Below are positions 17,336-25,476 of a DNA stretch of 64,000 bases, in pieces. The notes beneath the pieces were generated by a model, which was not told the origin of the DNA, searched no databases, and saw nothing but the letters and a program-made list of their open reading frames with translations. The stretch covers positions 182,435-246,434 of the forward strand of contig CANLWG010000009.1 of the NCBI GenBank assembly GCA_947494715.1, read 5' to 3'. The first letter of the stretch is position 1. Every line of letters starts with the position of its first letter. A program made the translations under genes and the position numbers. Origin of the DNA: an uncultured Flavobacteriaceae bacterium. GTDB lineage: Bacteria; Bacteroidota; Bacteroidia; Flavobacteriales; Flavobacteriaceae.

Positions 17336-17743
17336 ATGAAAAAAAGCCTTTTGGTGTTTGTGTTATTACCAGTTTTTGGCCTGGCCCAAAACAGACTCTC
17401 TATCTCCATAGAAGGGGTAAAAACATCGGACGGTAAAATAAGTGTGGCTATCTACGATGATGAAAACAACTTCCTGGAATTTGATAGGGTTTTTAGGTTT
17501 GATAGTACCAAGGCCCAAGAGGGCATAACGGAACTTTCCATTGAGAGCCTTCCATCCGGTAAATATGCGGTGGCCATTTTCCACGATGAAAACGGCAATG
17601 ACGTTCTTGATCGTAATTGGTTGGGCATACCAAAGGAAAAGATAGGTTTTTCCAATGCCAAAATGAAAACCTTTGGCCCTCCAAGTTTTTCGGAATGTGC
17701 ATTTGAACTACGCGCCGATAAAGAAATCATAGTGGCACTTTAG
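17336..17743 (+). CDS. DUF2141 domain secreted protein
   Basis: A 135-residue exported protein: signal peptide 'MKKSLLVFVLLPVFGLAQ', then a single beta-rich DUF2141 domain with the hallmark 'GKISVAIYDDENNF', 'LPSGKYAVAIFHDENGNDVLDRNWLGIPKEKIGFSN'. Members are found in many Bacteroidetes; the function is unknown. Starts at ATG 17336. No close neighbour on either side, so it is probably a single gene. Confidence 0.85.
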   Translation: MKKSLLVFVLLPVFGLAQNRLSISIEGVKTSDGKISVAIYDDENNFLEFDRVFRFDSTKAQEGITELSIESLPSGKYAVAIFHDENGNDVLDRNWLGIPKEKIGFSNAKMKTFGPPSFSECAFELRADKEIIVAL

Positions 17744-17817
17744 TAAATTCCAGTAGCGTTACTTCCCCATTTCCAATCTGTTGTTATCACAATGATTAAA
17801 GATATGTTAAACATTTT

Positions 17818-17846
17818 TTTGAAACGATTGTTTCAATATATATTTG
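17818..17846 (+). promoter_or_regulatory. Promoter of the TetR gene (TTTG-N17-TATATTTG)
   Basis: TTTG at 17818-17821 and TATATTTG at 17839-17846 match the -33/-7 consensus. The spacer contains the palindromic operator at 17820-17835. The -7 box overlaps the TTG at 17844, ruling that out as start. Confidence 0.65.
17820..17835. promoter_or_regulatory. TetR operator copy 1, TGAAAC-GATT-GTTTCA
   Basis: Sixteen bases with perfect 6-base arms, lying between the -33 and -7 elements of the TetR gene. A nearly identical copy stands before the next gene (18464-18479), so this is probably the regulator's own binding site. Confidence 0.65.
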
Positions 17847-17864
17847 TGTATTCTTAGAATAAAA

Positions 17865-18446
17865 ATGCCAAGGATTGCAGAATTTGATAAGGAAAAGGTA
17901 CTCCAGAACGCTATGTACGTTTTTTGGGAGAAAGGTTATAATGGAACTTCCATGCAGGATCTGGTGGATGCTACAGGCCTAAATCGTTCCAGTATATACA
18001 ATTCGTTCGGTTCAAAGTTGGAACTTTATCAGAGCACCTTGTCCCGCTATCAAAAAGATGCAGGAGGAATGTTTCAAAGAGCTTTGGTAAAGGCTAGAAA
18101 CCCATTAGAGGCCATACGTCTTATTTTTGAAGGCTTTTTGCCAGAGATAATAGAGGACGAAAAAGGCAAAGGTTGTTTTGTTATGAACTGTAAGGCAGAG
18201 ATGGGCAATCAAGACCGGGACTTAAAAAAATGGCTTTTGGATACCCAGGAACATACACTGTCTACTTTTCAGGATTTGGTAAAGGATGGTCAGGAGCAGG
18301 GTATTATCAATAAAAAACAAGACTGTAGAAGTTATGCTTATTTTGTGTTCAATGCATTTCAAGGTTTTAGAATGACGGGAATATTGGTCAAGGATAAAAA
18401 GGTGCTTCAGCAGATAATAGATAACACGCTTAAAGTAATAGCGTAA
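17865..18446 (+). CDS. TetR/AcrR-family transcriptional repressor
   Basis: A 193-residue regulator starting at the ATG at 17865 ('MPRIAEFDKEKVLQNAM'); a longer frame from TTG at 17844 overlaps the promoter. The N-terminal 50 residues hold the TetR helix-turn-helix ('GYNGTSMQDLVDATGLNRSSIYNSFGSKLELY'). The C-terminal ligand domain contains Cys residues ('GKGCFVMNCKAEMGNQ'). It is followed after 51 bases by an SDR gene whose promoter has the same palindrome as its own, so it probably represses both itself and that SDR. The inducer is unknown; SDR partners often suggest electrophiles or quinones. Confidence 0.88.
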   Translation: MPRIAEFDKEKVLQNAMYVFWEKGYNGTSMQDLVDATGLNRSSIYNSFGSKLELYQSTLSRYQKDAGGMFQRALVKARNPLEAIRLIFEGFLPEIIEDEKGKGCFVMNCKAEMGNQDRDLKKWLLDTQEHTLSTFQDLVKDGQEQGIINKKQDCRSYAYFVFNAFQGFRMTGILVKDKKVLQQIIDNTLKVIA

Positions 18447-18463
18447 ATTTTTTTAATCATTTT

Positions 18464-18479
18464 TGGAACGATTGTTTCA
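18464..18479. promoter_or_regulatory. TetR operator copy 2, TGGAAC-GATT-GTTTCA
   Basis: Differs from copy 1 by a single base. It lies just after a TTTG (18462-18465) with a TA-rich -7 candidate 17 bases downstream, repeating the promoter geometry of the TetR gene. Confidence 0.6.
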
Positions 18480-18497
18480 AAATAAAATTTTGATAAA

Positions 18498-19247
18498 ATG
18501 AATAGATTCAAGAACAAACTAGTAGTTATTTCCGGCGGAAATTCCGGAATAGGTTTAGAGGCCGTTAAAGGTTTTTTAAATGAAGATGCCAAGGTGGTGT
18601 TTTCAGGAAGAAGAAAAGAGGCCCTGGATGAGGTATCCAAAGAACTTACAGGAGACTTTAAAGCGGTTTTGGCAGATCAATCCAAACCACAGGAAAATGA
18701 AAAACTGATTCAAGAAGCCGTAAATGCCTATGGCAAAATCGATGTGCTCTTCGTAAATGCAGGGGTAGCCTATTTTGCACCTGCAGATCAAATTGACGAA
18801 AACCATTTTGACTCCCAATTCGATATTAACATCAAGGGTCCTGCCTTTTTAACAAAGTATGCCATTCCCCATTTGAATGATGGTGGAAATATAGTTTTTA
18901 ATACGTCCATAGTGCATCAAAAGGGATTTGAAGGTGCGGCCGTCTACAGTGCTACCAAAGGTGCCTTGCGGGCTTACGCAAGGGTGCTGACCACAGAACT
19001 CGCTCCGCGGCAAATTCGTATTAATTCCATAGCTCCGGGACCGATTGCCACCCCAATTTATGACAAAATGGGAATGCCCCAGGAAGTAGTGAGCGAAATG
19101 GGACAAGGTTTTGCCGAGGCAAATCCCTTAAAGCGTTTCGGGAGCCCTAAGGAAATAGCGGATGCCGTACTGTTCTTGGCTTCTGATGAGGCCAGTTATG
19201 TAAATGGAATAGAACTTTCCGTTGATGGGGGGCTAAGCCAAATTTAA
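18498..19247 (+). CDS. SDR-family NAD(P)-dependent oxidoreductase under TetR control
   Basis: A 249-residue classical short-chain dehydrogenase. Visible: cofactor motif 'ISGGNSGIGLE' (13-19), 'LFVNAGVAYF' (NAG), the catalytic Ser in 'FNTSIVHQKG', Tyr and Lys in 'YSATKGALRAYAR', and the C-terminal 'PLKRFGSPKEIADAVLFLASDEASYVNGIELSVDGG'. 'FSGRR' after the second beta strand suggests NADPH preference. The gene is directly behind a TetR regulator with a shared operator. The substrate is unknown. A strong terminator follows at 19273. Confidence 0.88.
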   Translation: MNRFKNKLVVISGGNSGIGLEAVKGFLNEDAKVVFSGRRKEALDEVSKELTGDFKAVLADQSKPQENEKLIQEAVNAYGKIDVLFVNAGVAYFAPADQIDENHFDSQFDINIKGPAFLTKYAIPHLNDGGNIVFNTSIVHQKGFEGAAVYSATKGALRAYARVLTTELAPRQIRINSIAPGPIATPIYDKMGMPQEVVSEMGQGFAEANPLKRFGSPKEIADAVLFLASDEASYVNGIELSVDGGLSQI

Positions 19248-19272
19248 GGGTATAATGCTATAACCGTGTGTT

Positions 19273-19307
19273 AAGCCTGTTAGGATGATTCTCCTAATGG
19301 GCTTTTT
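19273..19307 (+). terminator. Rho-independent terminator after the SDR gene
   Basis: A 13-base-pair stem (19273-19285 with 19292-19304, two G-U pairs), a 6-base loop TGATTC and a T run to 19307. Confidence 0.75.
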
Positions 19308-19333
19308 ATGATGTGGTAATCCACTACTCTAGC

Positions 19334-19341
19334 TATCTTTG
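19334..19341 (+). promoter_or_regulatory. -7 box (TATCTTTG) of the DUF423 gene
   Basis: Matches TAnnTTTG exactly, 6 bases before the ATG at 19348, implying a very short leader and excluding the upstream TTG at 19339. The -33 element is weak (TGTG at 19312). Confidence 0.4.
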
Positions 19342-19347
19342 CAGATT

Positions 19348-19740
19348 ATGGAGACAATTTTTCTGGTTCAGTTTATGGGAGCCCTATATGGTTTGTTGGC
19401 CGTGATATTTGGAGCTTTTGGGGCGCATGCCCTAAAGAAATCCTTTACGGAAGAACAACTAAAAAGTTTTGAAACCGGTGTAAAGTATCAGATGTATCAC
19501 GCTCTTGTTTTAATTGTATTGGGCTTTAATTTGGGTTTCAACACCGCTTTGGAAAACTATATCGCCAATTGTTTTATCATTGGAACCTTTCTTTTTTCAT
19601 TTAGTATTTATGGGCTTACGCTTAGTGCCTCCAAAGGAAGAAAATGGCGGTTTCTTGGCCCCATTACGCCCATAGGAGGATTAGTATTGGTCGCCGGTTG
19701 GGGAATGCTCTTGTATTCTTTTATCGGGAATCTTATCTAG
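19348..19740 (+). CDS. DUF423 small membrane protein
   Basis: A 130-residue inner-membrane protein with four helices. The family signature 'LLAVIFGAFGAHALKKSF' and 'FETGVKYQMYHALVLIVLG' is clear, as is the C-terminal 'LGPITPIGGLVLVAGWGML'. Function of the family is unknown. Start at ATG 19348 on account of the -7 box at 19334. It lies between a strong terminator and a 200-base gap with no gene. Confidence 0.88.
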   Translation: METIFLVQFMGALYGLLAVIFGAFGAHALKKSFTEEQLKSFETGVKYQMYHALVLIVLGFNLGFNTALENYIANCFIIGTFLFSFSIYGLTLSASKGRKWRFLGPITPIGGLVLVAGWGMLLYSFIGNLI

Positions 19741-19939
19741 CCAATAGTTAAAGCATACCAGCAGATTATCAAATCCACCGCTTCATACCTTCCGGTATCT
19801 TGAGAATCATGACATTAGTTCAAAACCCGCTTTTAGGCTTTAGTTAACAGGTTTTGGTTGTTACCGTTGGGTTTTACGCATAACTTTATGAAAATTATGG
19901 AACATCCTCATAGATACTATTTCTGAAGTGCTTTTGGTT

Positions 19940-20251
19940 ATGCGATATGAAATTAACAGGAGGTGTCCCGAATGTAGCAAAATGACCAAGAACAGCGATT
20001 ATTGCAGCAATTGTGGCACGTTGATCAATATAAATCTTCGTCGAAAATTGGAACGTGAAGAACGGGAAAGGAAAAGACAGAAAAAAGAAGAATTAGAGAA
20101 ACCTGATGCCATAACAGTTTTTTTTGAAAAGGTACACAACCATAGCAACCCTATTGTAAGAATAGTTGCCCTTGTTTTTTATTCCGTTTGGGCAGTAGTG
20201 CTGGCAATCGGAGCTTTTTTGGCCTATATATTCGCCTATATTGCGGCTTAA
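19940..20251 (+). CDS. Small zinc-ribbon membrane protein, hypothetical
   Basis: A 103-residue protein from the ATG at 19940 (a GTG at 19928 is in frame). The N-terminus is a zinc ribbon with two Cys pairs ('CPECSKMTKNSDYCSNC'), followed by a highly charged helix ('RRKLEREERERKRQKKEELEK') and one or two C-terminal transmembrane helices. Similar zinc-ribbon membrane proteins are widespread and uncharacterised. The next gene starts 11 bases after its stop, so the two are probably co-transcribed. Confidence 0.7.
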   Translation: MRYEINRRCPECSKMTKNSDYCSNCGTLININLRRKLEREERERKRQKKEELEKPDAITVFFEKVHNHSNPIVRIVALVFYSVWAVVLAIGAFLAYIFAYIAA

Positions 20252-20262
20252 AGCAGGGAAGT

Positions 20263-20661
20263 ATGTCGAATTTCGAACTAAAGAATGTCAAAACCATACT
20301 AAAGGGGCTAAAGGCCTTGTACTTCCCGCTGTTTTGTTTAACGGCAGCGATTGTTCTTAGCCTGCAAAAAATGAGCGCAGCTTTGCCCGAGTGGACAAAT
20401 AATTACTTGAACGATTTTTTGTGTATGCCCATTGTGCTTTTTATTGGTCAATTTACTGTGCGCAAACTGAAGCGGAATAACGCACTAAGATTGCCATGGC
20501 CATTGATTTTGACGCTCACCCTATTTTACAGTATTTATTTTGAGTATTATCTGCCTAGTTTTAATTTGCGTTACACAGCGGATTTTTTGGATATTATCTT
20601 GTATTTTTTAGGGTCGGCGTTTTTCTATTTTATGGAAAACAAGTTGATGGTAAAAACATAG
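20263..20661 (+). CDS. Small four-helix membrane protein (often labelled magnesium/citrate transporter-like)
   Basis: A 132-residue protein from the ATG at 20263 ('MSNFELKNVKTIL'); the longer frame overlaps the preceding gene. It has four hydrophobic helices and conserved-looking 'NNYLNDFLCMPIVLFIGQFTVRKL' and 'YTADFLDIILYFLGSAFFYFMENK'. I recall short Bacteroidetes proteins of this pattern carrying a magnesium/citrate transporter label, which I consider weakly supported. It follows the zinc-ribbon gene by 11 bases and converges with a DUF4097 gene. Confidence 0.6.
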   Translation: MSNFELKNVKTILKGLKALYFPLFCLTAAIVLSLQKMSAALPEWTNNYLNDFLCMPIVLFIGQFTVRKLKRNNALRLPWPLILTLTLFYSIYFEYYLPSFNLRYTADFLDIILYFLGSAFFYFMENKLMVKT

Positions 20662-20686
20662 CTTAGCACCAACCCTTTAAAAATAG

Positions 20687-21397
20687 CTATAACCTCAGAT
20701 ACATATTCCCATTGATAGTGTTCAGGCGCAAACTGTTCTTGCCATCGGCGGTGCGGCCCGATATTTTTTGACCCACATGACGATCGGTAGATTTGAACTT
20801 TAACTTTTCATCGGCATAAATATCCCCATGAATGGTTTCGGCGACCAAATTGGCATCGATCATTTTCAGGTCAATTTCCCCATTGATGGTCCTTAAATCG
20901 AGATCTCCTGCATATTTTGCAATTTCAATATCCCCATTGATAAGATCAATCGTAAAATCACCTTCAATAACCTCGGATTTTAGATGCCCATTAATACTAC
21001 TGATTTTGACCCTGGCATTTTTAGGGACGTAGATCACATAATTGAATTCATAAAGATCTCCTGTATTGTAGCAATACCTTTTTTTATCAGGACTATTTTT
21101 AATACAATCCTCACGGTATGCTTTAAACATGGGTTCGGCTTCCGAAGTAATTGCAATTCTAGTATCACTTGCGTTTATATCCAAATTGTAAAGATCTTGG
21201 AATTTTTCATCCTCGACATAGATGTCCGCCTTAAAATAAACCGAAGATTTATCCCATGACTTTACCTCTATCATAGAAGCGAATTTCACATCCACGTCTA
21301 TATATTGATTTTTATATTCAATATTCTTCTCAATGATTTTCTGTGCGCCAACCTGTAGGCTGATGAGACCCAATAATAAGACTACTGTTTTTTTCAT
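20687..21397 (-). CDS. DUF4097-type beta-helix exported protein, copy 2
   Basis: A 236-residue exported protein: signal peptide ('MKKTVVLLLGLISLQVGAQ') and a right-handed beta-helix-like DUF4097 region with repeated 'xINGxI/L' turns ('ISSINGHLKSEVIEGDFTIDLINGDIEIAKYAGDLDLRTINGEIDLKMI'). It is the last gene of a sigma/anti-sigma operon and a paralogue of the gene immediately upstream (18 bases). DUF4097 proteins often accompany anti-sigma factors; the molecular role is unknown. Confidence 0.8.
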   Translation of the reverse strand: MKKTVVLLLGLISLQVGAQKIIEKNIEYKNQYIDVDVKFASMIEVKSWDKSSVYFKADIYVEDEKFQDLYNLDINASDTRIAITSEAEPMFKAYREDCIKNSPDKKRYCYNTGDLYEFNYVIYVPKNARVKISSINGHLKSEVIEGDFTIDLINGDIEIAKYAGDLDLRTINGEIDLKMIDANLVAETIHGDIYADEKLKFKSTDRHVGQKISGRTADGKNSLRLNTINGNMYLRL

Positions 21398-21415
21398 GAC
21401 TGTTCTATTTTTTGA

Positions 21416-22168
21416 TTATTGTTTTCTTAAATAAATGTTTCCGTTGGTGGTATTCAGTTTAATATCCACGCCCCCGTTATTGACTGATCCCTTCACCTTT
21501 TTGGAGGCAATGGCCCTTAGACCGTCCTTATCCGGTAAGCTGATTTCGAAATTGGTGTATATGGATCCGTTTACAGTACCTAGACTTAGGTCGGCTGGGG
21601 TATTTTCAGGCATTGTTATGTCCAACGCGCCATTGGTTGAATAGATGGTTATGGGAGAACCTTGACTTACCTTTGTAAACTGGACTTCCACTTCGCCATT
21701 TAAGGTATTTGCCGTCAAAGGCCCGCTTACCTCATCGATTCTAATGCCCCCGTTCAGTTCTGCTGTGGCCTCTATTTCCCCTAGGAATCCTGTTATTTCG
21801 ATATTGCCTTGCCAGTTGGTCCTAACAGAAATATTTTGTTTTGCCGGTAAATAGATTTCGGCGCGTTCCGATTTTCTTAGGTTTCTCACCAAGAGATTAT
21901 TTCCTTCCTGGATAACATAAAACCCAACGTCGGTATTATCCGAACCGCTCTCCCCGACCAAGCGCAATCCTTTGGCCCTTTCGGGAATTTTATAGGAAGG
22001 CCCGCCCTTGATCAAAAGTTGGTCACTGGCGTGTGTTTTTACAACAATGTCATTTTTGGATTCAACTTTTACCCATTCGATTCCGTTCAGGGATTTTGTG
22101 TAATCCTCTTGTGCCTGTATTCCGGCGCAAATAAAACCTATTAAAAATGTGATTTTAAGCAATTTCAT
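21416..22168 (-). CDS. DUF4097-type beta-helix exported protein, copy 1
   Basis: A 250-residue exported protein: signal peptide ('MKLLKITFLIGFICAGIQAQ') and a repetitive beta-helix region ('IEITGFLGEIEATAELNGGIRIDEVSGPLTANTLNGEVEVQF', 'INLNTTNGNIYLR'-like end). It lies 20 bases after the anti-sigma gene and 18 bases before its paralogue, in one operon. Likely a cell-envelope protein expressed under the operon's sigma factor. Function unknown. Confidence 0.8.
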   Translation of the reverse strand: MKLLKITFLIGFICAGIQAQEDYTKSLNGIEWVKVESKNDIVVKTHASDQLLIKGGPSYKIPERAKGLRLVGESGSDNTDVGFYVIQEGNNLLVRNLRKSERAEIYLPAKQNISVRTNWQGNIEITGFLGEIEATAELNGGIRIDEVSGPLTANTLNGEVEVQFTKVSQGSPITIYSTNGALDITMPENTPADLSLGTVNGSIYTNFEISLPDKDGLRAIASKKVKGSVNNGGVDIKLNTTNGNIYLRKQ

Positions 22169-22188
22169 GATTCTTCGTTTTTTGATGT

Positions 22189-22989
22189 TTATATAATACT
22201 TGGTAATAGTGATTCAATTTGTTCCTTAACAAAGGGTTGGGTTTCGTCCTGTTGCATTAATTCTTTAAGTGGCATTACTGCCTTCTTTTCCTGAATACGG
22301 ACCAAGGTTTGGATAATCGAAATTTGTATTCCAGGATCTTTTTCGACTTTTAAGGCTTTAATGAACGCGTCTTTTACGATTTCCGAAGCCGTAAATTTTT
22401 CCAGAGCCTCGGCTGATGCCATGCGTACATTGGTGTTTTCGTCATGCAACATTCTGTCGGTCAACGCTTTTACAATGGTTTCATCTGGATTCCCGAACTC
22501 ATCGATATAGTTGACTCCCTGAATGCGCCTACTGGCCGACTTGTTCTCCATAAGGGAAAGCATGGCTGTTTGCCTTAATTCCAGGCCCTCGTCTTGCAAC
22601 GCGGCTATTTCAACATGGGATTCGCGCTCCTGTAGATGCCGGCCCAGCATAAATGAACCGATCAACATCGCAATACTAGCCGCTACCTTTAAGAAATTTC
22701 CCCAGCCTGATTTTGTAGAAGGTTCCTTGGAATTCAGCGGAACTACCTTTGCCACTTCCCGTTTTTCTTGCTCCAAAAGCTCTAGAAAGTTAGCCTCCAC
22801 CTGATTCGAGGGGATTGCCGTTTCTTCATTTGCGAAGGCATCAAAGAGATTTTTTAGTTGCTCCAATTCCTTACTGCAGGCAGAACACTCCTTTAAATGT
22901 GCCTCCACTTTTTGTTTTTGAACGGTATCCAAAACCTGATCTAGGTAGTCTGGAAGTAAATCAATAACATGTTTTGTGTCCATTATCAT
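22189..22989 (-). CDS. Anti-sigma factor with zinc-finger domain, transmembrane helix and HEAT repeats
   Basis: A 266-residue protein. Residues 1-60 form a zf-HC2 anti-sigma domain with a Zn-binding His-x3-Cys-x2-Cys ('HLKECSACSKEL'); one transmembrane helix follows ('FLKVAASIAMLIGSFMLG'); the C-terminal 130 residues are HEAT-like repeats ('VKALTDRMLHDENTNVRMASAEALEKF', 'VKDAFIKALKVEKDPGIQISIIQTLVRI'). It would hold the sigma factor at the membrane and sense the envelope through the HEAT part. Its ATG overlaps the sigma stop codon (ATGA), so the two are translationally coupled. The HEAT extension is unusual for this family. Confidence 0.85.
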   Translation of the reverse strand: MIMDTKHVIDLLPDYLDQVLDTVQKQKVEAHLKECSACSKELEQLKNLFDAFANEETAIPSNQVEANFLELLEQEKREVAKVVPLNSKEPSTKSGWGNFLKVAASIAMLIGSFMLGRHLQERESHVEIAALQDEGLELRQTAMLSLMENKSASRRIQGVNYIDEFGNPDETIVKALTDRMLHDENTNVRMASAEALEKFTASEIVKDAFIKALKVEKDPGIQISIIQTLVRIQEKKAVMPLKELMQQDETQPFVKEQIESLLPSII

Positions 22990-23507
22990 AAATTTTCAAA
23001 ATAGATTACCTTCAATTTTTTTAAGGCCCTGCTTACCTTTGTCTTAACGGCTCCTTCCGTACTGCCAACGATGTTGGCCAACTCGGCATATTTTATCTCC
23101 TGAAACCGATTTAAGACCAACAGCTCCTTATCAGTAGAGTTGAGCTTATCCAAAGCTTTTTGTAAATGCGTATAGTCTTCCTTTGGTTCCTCATTTTCGA
23201 TCAATCTATAGGAAATGTCATCCAAATCTTCATGGTACACCTGAGCTTTTTTGAGATGTTTTCTGAGACTATTTCTGGCAATAGTGAACATCCACGAAAC
23301 AAACTTGCCATTTTTGTAGGACGCCCTATACCGCATTATATTATAAAAGACCTCTTGCGTAACATCTTCACTCAACATCTTGTCCCTACACATCTTGTAT
23401 AGAAAATTATAGACGTGAAGGTGATGTCTTTTAAAAAGTATCTTCAATAGGTCCAGGTTCCCTTTGGCTACCATGGCCATGATAATCTCGTCTGTTTGCT
23501 CCTTCAA
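22986..23507 (-). CDS. ECF RNA polymerase sigma factor
   Basis: A 173-residue sigma-70 family factor. Region 2: 'LLKILFKRHHLHVYNFLYKMCRDKMLSEDVTQEVFYNIMRYRASYKNGKFVSWMFTIARNSLRKHL'; region 4: 'LNSTDKELLVLNRFQEIKYAELANIVGSTEGAVKTKVSRALKKLK'. The ATG at 23507 starts the operon sigma, anti-sigma, two DUF4097 proteins. About 55 bases upstream, on the minus strand, TGTAACC (23561-23567) followed by an AT-rich palindrome could be an ECF-type autoregulated promoter; this is a guess. Confidence 0.9.
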   Translation of the reverse strand: MKEQTDEIIMAMVAKGNLDLLKILFKRHHLHVYNFLYKMCRDKMLSEDVTQEVFYNIMRYRASYKNGKFVSWMFTIARNSLRKHLKKAQVYHEDLDDISYRLIENEEPKEDYTHLQKALDKLNSTDKELLVLNRFQEIKYAELANIVGSTEGAVKTKVSRALKKLKVIYFENL

Positions 23508-23533
23508 AAGAGAAAGTCTTTAGGTGACATTCA

Positions 23534-23547
23534 CTACTATATAGTAG
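23534..23547. repeat. 14-base palindrome upstream of the ECF sigma operon
   Basis: CTACTATATAGTAG is a perfect palindrome in the leader or promoter of the sigma gene. Possible regulatory site; no known binder can be named. Confidence 0.3.
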
Positions 23548-23663
23548 GAAAAATACAAAAGGTTACATAGCCGGACGCAAAAATTCTTATTTGTGAAGAA
23601 TAAAACTTGGGAATAAAGAAATGCGGATAAAAGTGGGGGTGGTGTTATTTGCTCGGAATCCTA

Positions 23664-25196
23664 TTATTCATCCAATTCGCCTTCCGAAACAAATTCCTTG
23701 ATGGCGGTGTTGGGTTCTATGATATCATACCCGGACCAAAATTTCGGATCGTAGTTGGGCATATAGGTGGGGAGTATGGAATTATTTTCGGTAAAGCTCT
23801 CATATCGGGCTTCATCCACTGGGTCAACATCAAAAACAACCAGCTCATATCGATTTTTACCACTCACGGCGACATCTATTTTTAAGGAAAGTTCATTTTG
23901 CTTTCGGCGTCCGCGGACGTTTTTATTTTTTTCTATTATTTTCAAAGGTCTCTTGAAACCTATACTGTTCCCCTTGGTTATTTCATAATAACGCAATTGA
24001 TATTTGCCGTCCTTTCCTTTTGAAAAGATCATCCTTCCCTTTGCAAGGTATTCATTAAATGAAACGCCTAAAAGCTTAAAATTCCGTAGGGCCTCAACGT
24101 TCTCAAAGTCCATTCGGATAACGGCAAAATCATCGGAGTTGATATAAAGCCTACCTTTGAAATCCTCGGAACCTTCCGGTTCAAAACGCAGCACGTAGAC
24201 GGCATCGTCTCCCAGATACGTATAATCTTCTAGAGTGAGAGTATATCGCCTTGGTTTAAAAATTACATTGTAGTCTGAATTCTTGAATACGGGCAGGTTT
24301 TTGTAAAGATTACCTAATGTACGGCGCTTATATTTGGCAAAGAACTTTTTGCGTTCCTGCTCATTTTCCTGGGTTTTCTTCAAGTGCTCGTTCAAAGCTT
24401 GCACATCACTGGAATCTACCTCGGTCTCAAAAAGTTCATCGGCATCCACTTTTGTACCAAATAATCCGGACTTGATCTTGAAATAGGAATCCGTCTTTAT
24501 GTTTTCCTTTACTATCGAGTTGAACTTCTTCTCCAAGCTCTCCGCATCCAAAGTTTTGCTTTTGTCATACAGTTCGGATGCCTTTATGATATCCAGCTTT
24601 TGTTCTTTGGCGTTACTGCCGCCATAGAGGTCACCCAACATTTCGGTATAATAACTGTTGTTCTTGGGAAATGTATGGTTTATACTGTCCAAAAAATTGG
24701 TATTGAATGCGGGAATGGTTGATTTCTTCAGGACGTAATCACTCTTTACAATATTCTGGTGGTACGATTCCCTAAGAAACAATCGCTTCTTGGTAAGCTC
24801 CAGATGATAATTTTTTTCCAGATTTTTCTTTACCTCCTCCAAAATTTCCCTAGGGGTATAATTTTTATTGGAAACGATGACCTCTTTCAGTTCTATGGCC
24901 TTGGGTCTTAGGTAAATGGTGTTGTCCTTAAATTCGGAAATGGGCTTTCCAATGGATTCATAACCGATACAGGAAATAAACAGGGAATCCGAAGCTTGTA
25001 CGCTTTCTTCCAAGCGGAATGAAAAACGTCCCTCCTCGTTGGTAATCATTCCGCGCTTTTTCAATTGTACGGTGACGTAAGGAACGGGTTTTGAAGTGGT
25101 GGAATCTACAATCCTTGCATTTAGGATTTGGGCACTGGCATTTGCCATGCCAAGTAACAGAAAAATAAGGGTAAACGCGAATGCAACTTTGCCCAT
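23664..25196 (-). CDS. Carboxypeptidase-regulatory-like exported protein
   Basis: A 510-residue protein with signal peptide ('FAFTLIFLLLGMANASAQ'), an N-terminal carboxypeptidase-regulatory-like (CarboxypepD_reg) beta-sandwich ('LNARIVDSTTSKPVPYVTVQLKKRGMITNEEGRFSF', 'IELKEVIVSN'), and a long C-terminal domain with charged helices and beta strands ('NVIFKPRRYTLTLEDYTYLGDDAVYVLRFEP'). The layout is frequent in Bacteroidetes but the function is unknown. It is a single gene, upstream in orientation of nothing close; the FeoB-associated gene lies 119 bases away on the same strand. Confidence 0.75.
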   Translation of the reverse strand: MGKVAFAFTLIFLLLGMANASAQILNARIVDSTTSKPVPYVTVQLKKRGMITNEEGRFSFRLEESVQASDSLFISCIGYESIGKPISEFKDNTIYLRPKAIELKEVIVSNKNYTPREILEEVKKNLEKNYHLELTKKRLFLRESYHQNIVKSDYVLKKSTIPAFNTNFLDSINHTFPKNNSYYTEMLGDLYGGSNAKEQKLDIIKASELYDKSKTLDAESLEKKFNSIVKENIKTDSYFKIKSGLFGTKVDADELFETEVDSSDVQALNEHLKKTQENEQERKKFFAKYKRRTLGNLYKNLPVFKNSDYNVIFKPRRYTLTLEDYTYLGDDAVYVLRFEPEGSEDFKGRLYINSDDFAVIRMDFENVEALRNFKLLGVSFNEYLAKGRMIFSKGKDGKYQLRYYEITKGNSIGFKRPLKIIEKNKNVRGRRKQNELSLKIDVAVSGKNRYELVVFDVDPVDEARYESFTENNSILPTYMPNYDPKFWSGYDIIEPNTAIKEFVSEGELDE

Positions 25197-25315
25197 GCAG
25201 GATTAACTTTTCGACAAACTAAAGCATAGTACTTAGGAAAACCATACTTTTTAGGTTTTTTTTGGACGGATTTATTGTTTTTTTAACAAGTACGAATGGG
25301 CAGTTGTGAACGCCC

Positions 25316-25465
25316 TTAATGGCATCCGCAATCGTTTTGTCCACAAGCGTGGTCCTTTCTCTTTTTTGAGGCGAAAACTGATTTGGGCAACAGGAATTTA
25401 TAGATAAGGTAGCCAACCGCTAAGGCTAGGGTAATATAAACCAATATGTGTTGAAAGAAATCCAT
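25316..25465 (-). CDS. FeoB-associated Cys-rich membrane peptide
   Basis: A 49-residue frame too short for most gene finders. It has one N-terminal transmembrane helix ('HILVYITLALAVGYLIYKFLLP'), a basic stretch ('SKKRKDHA') and a Cys/His-rich tail ('CGQNDCGCH'). This matches the FeoB-associated Cys-rich membrane protein family (FeoC-like position), placed 11 bases after the feoB stop. Probably helps ferrous iron transport or binds the iron at the cytoplasmic face; exact role is not established. Confidence 0.8.
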   Translation of the reverse strand: MDFFQHILVYITLALAVGYLIYKFLLPKSVFASKKRKDHACGQNDCGCH

Positions 25466-25476
25466 TTTCCAGAATC

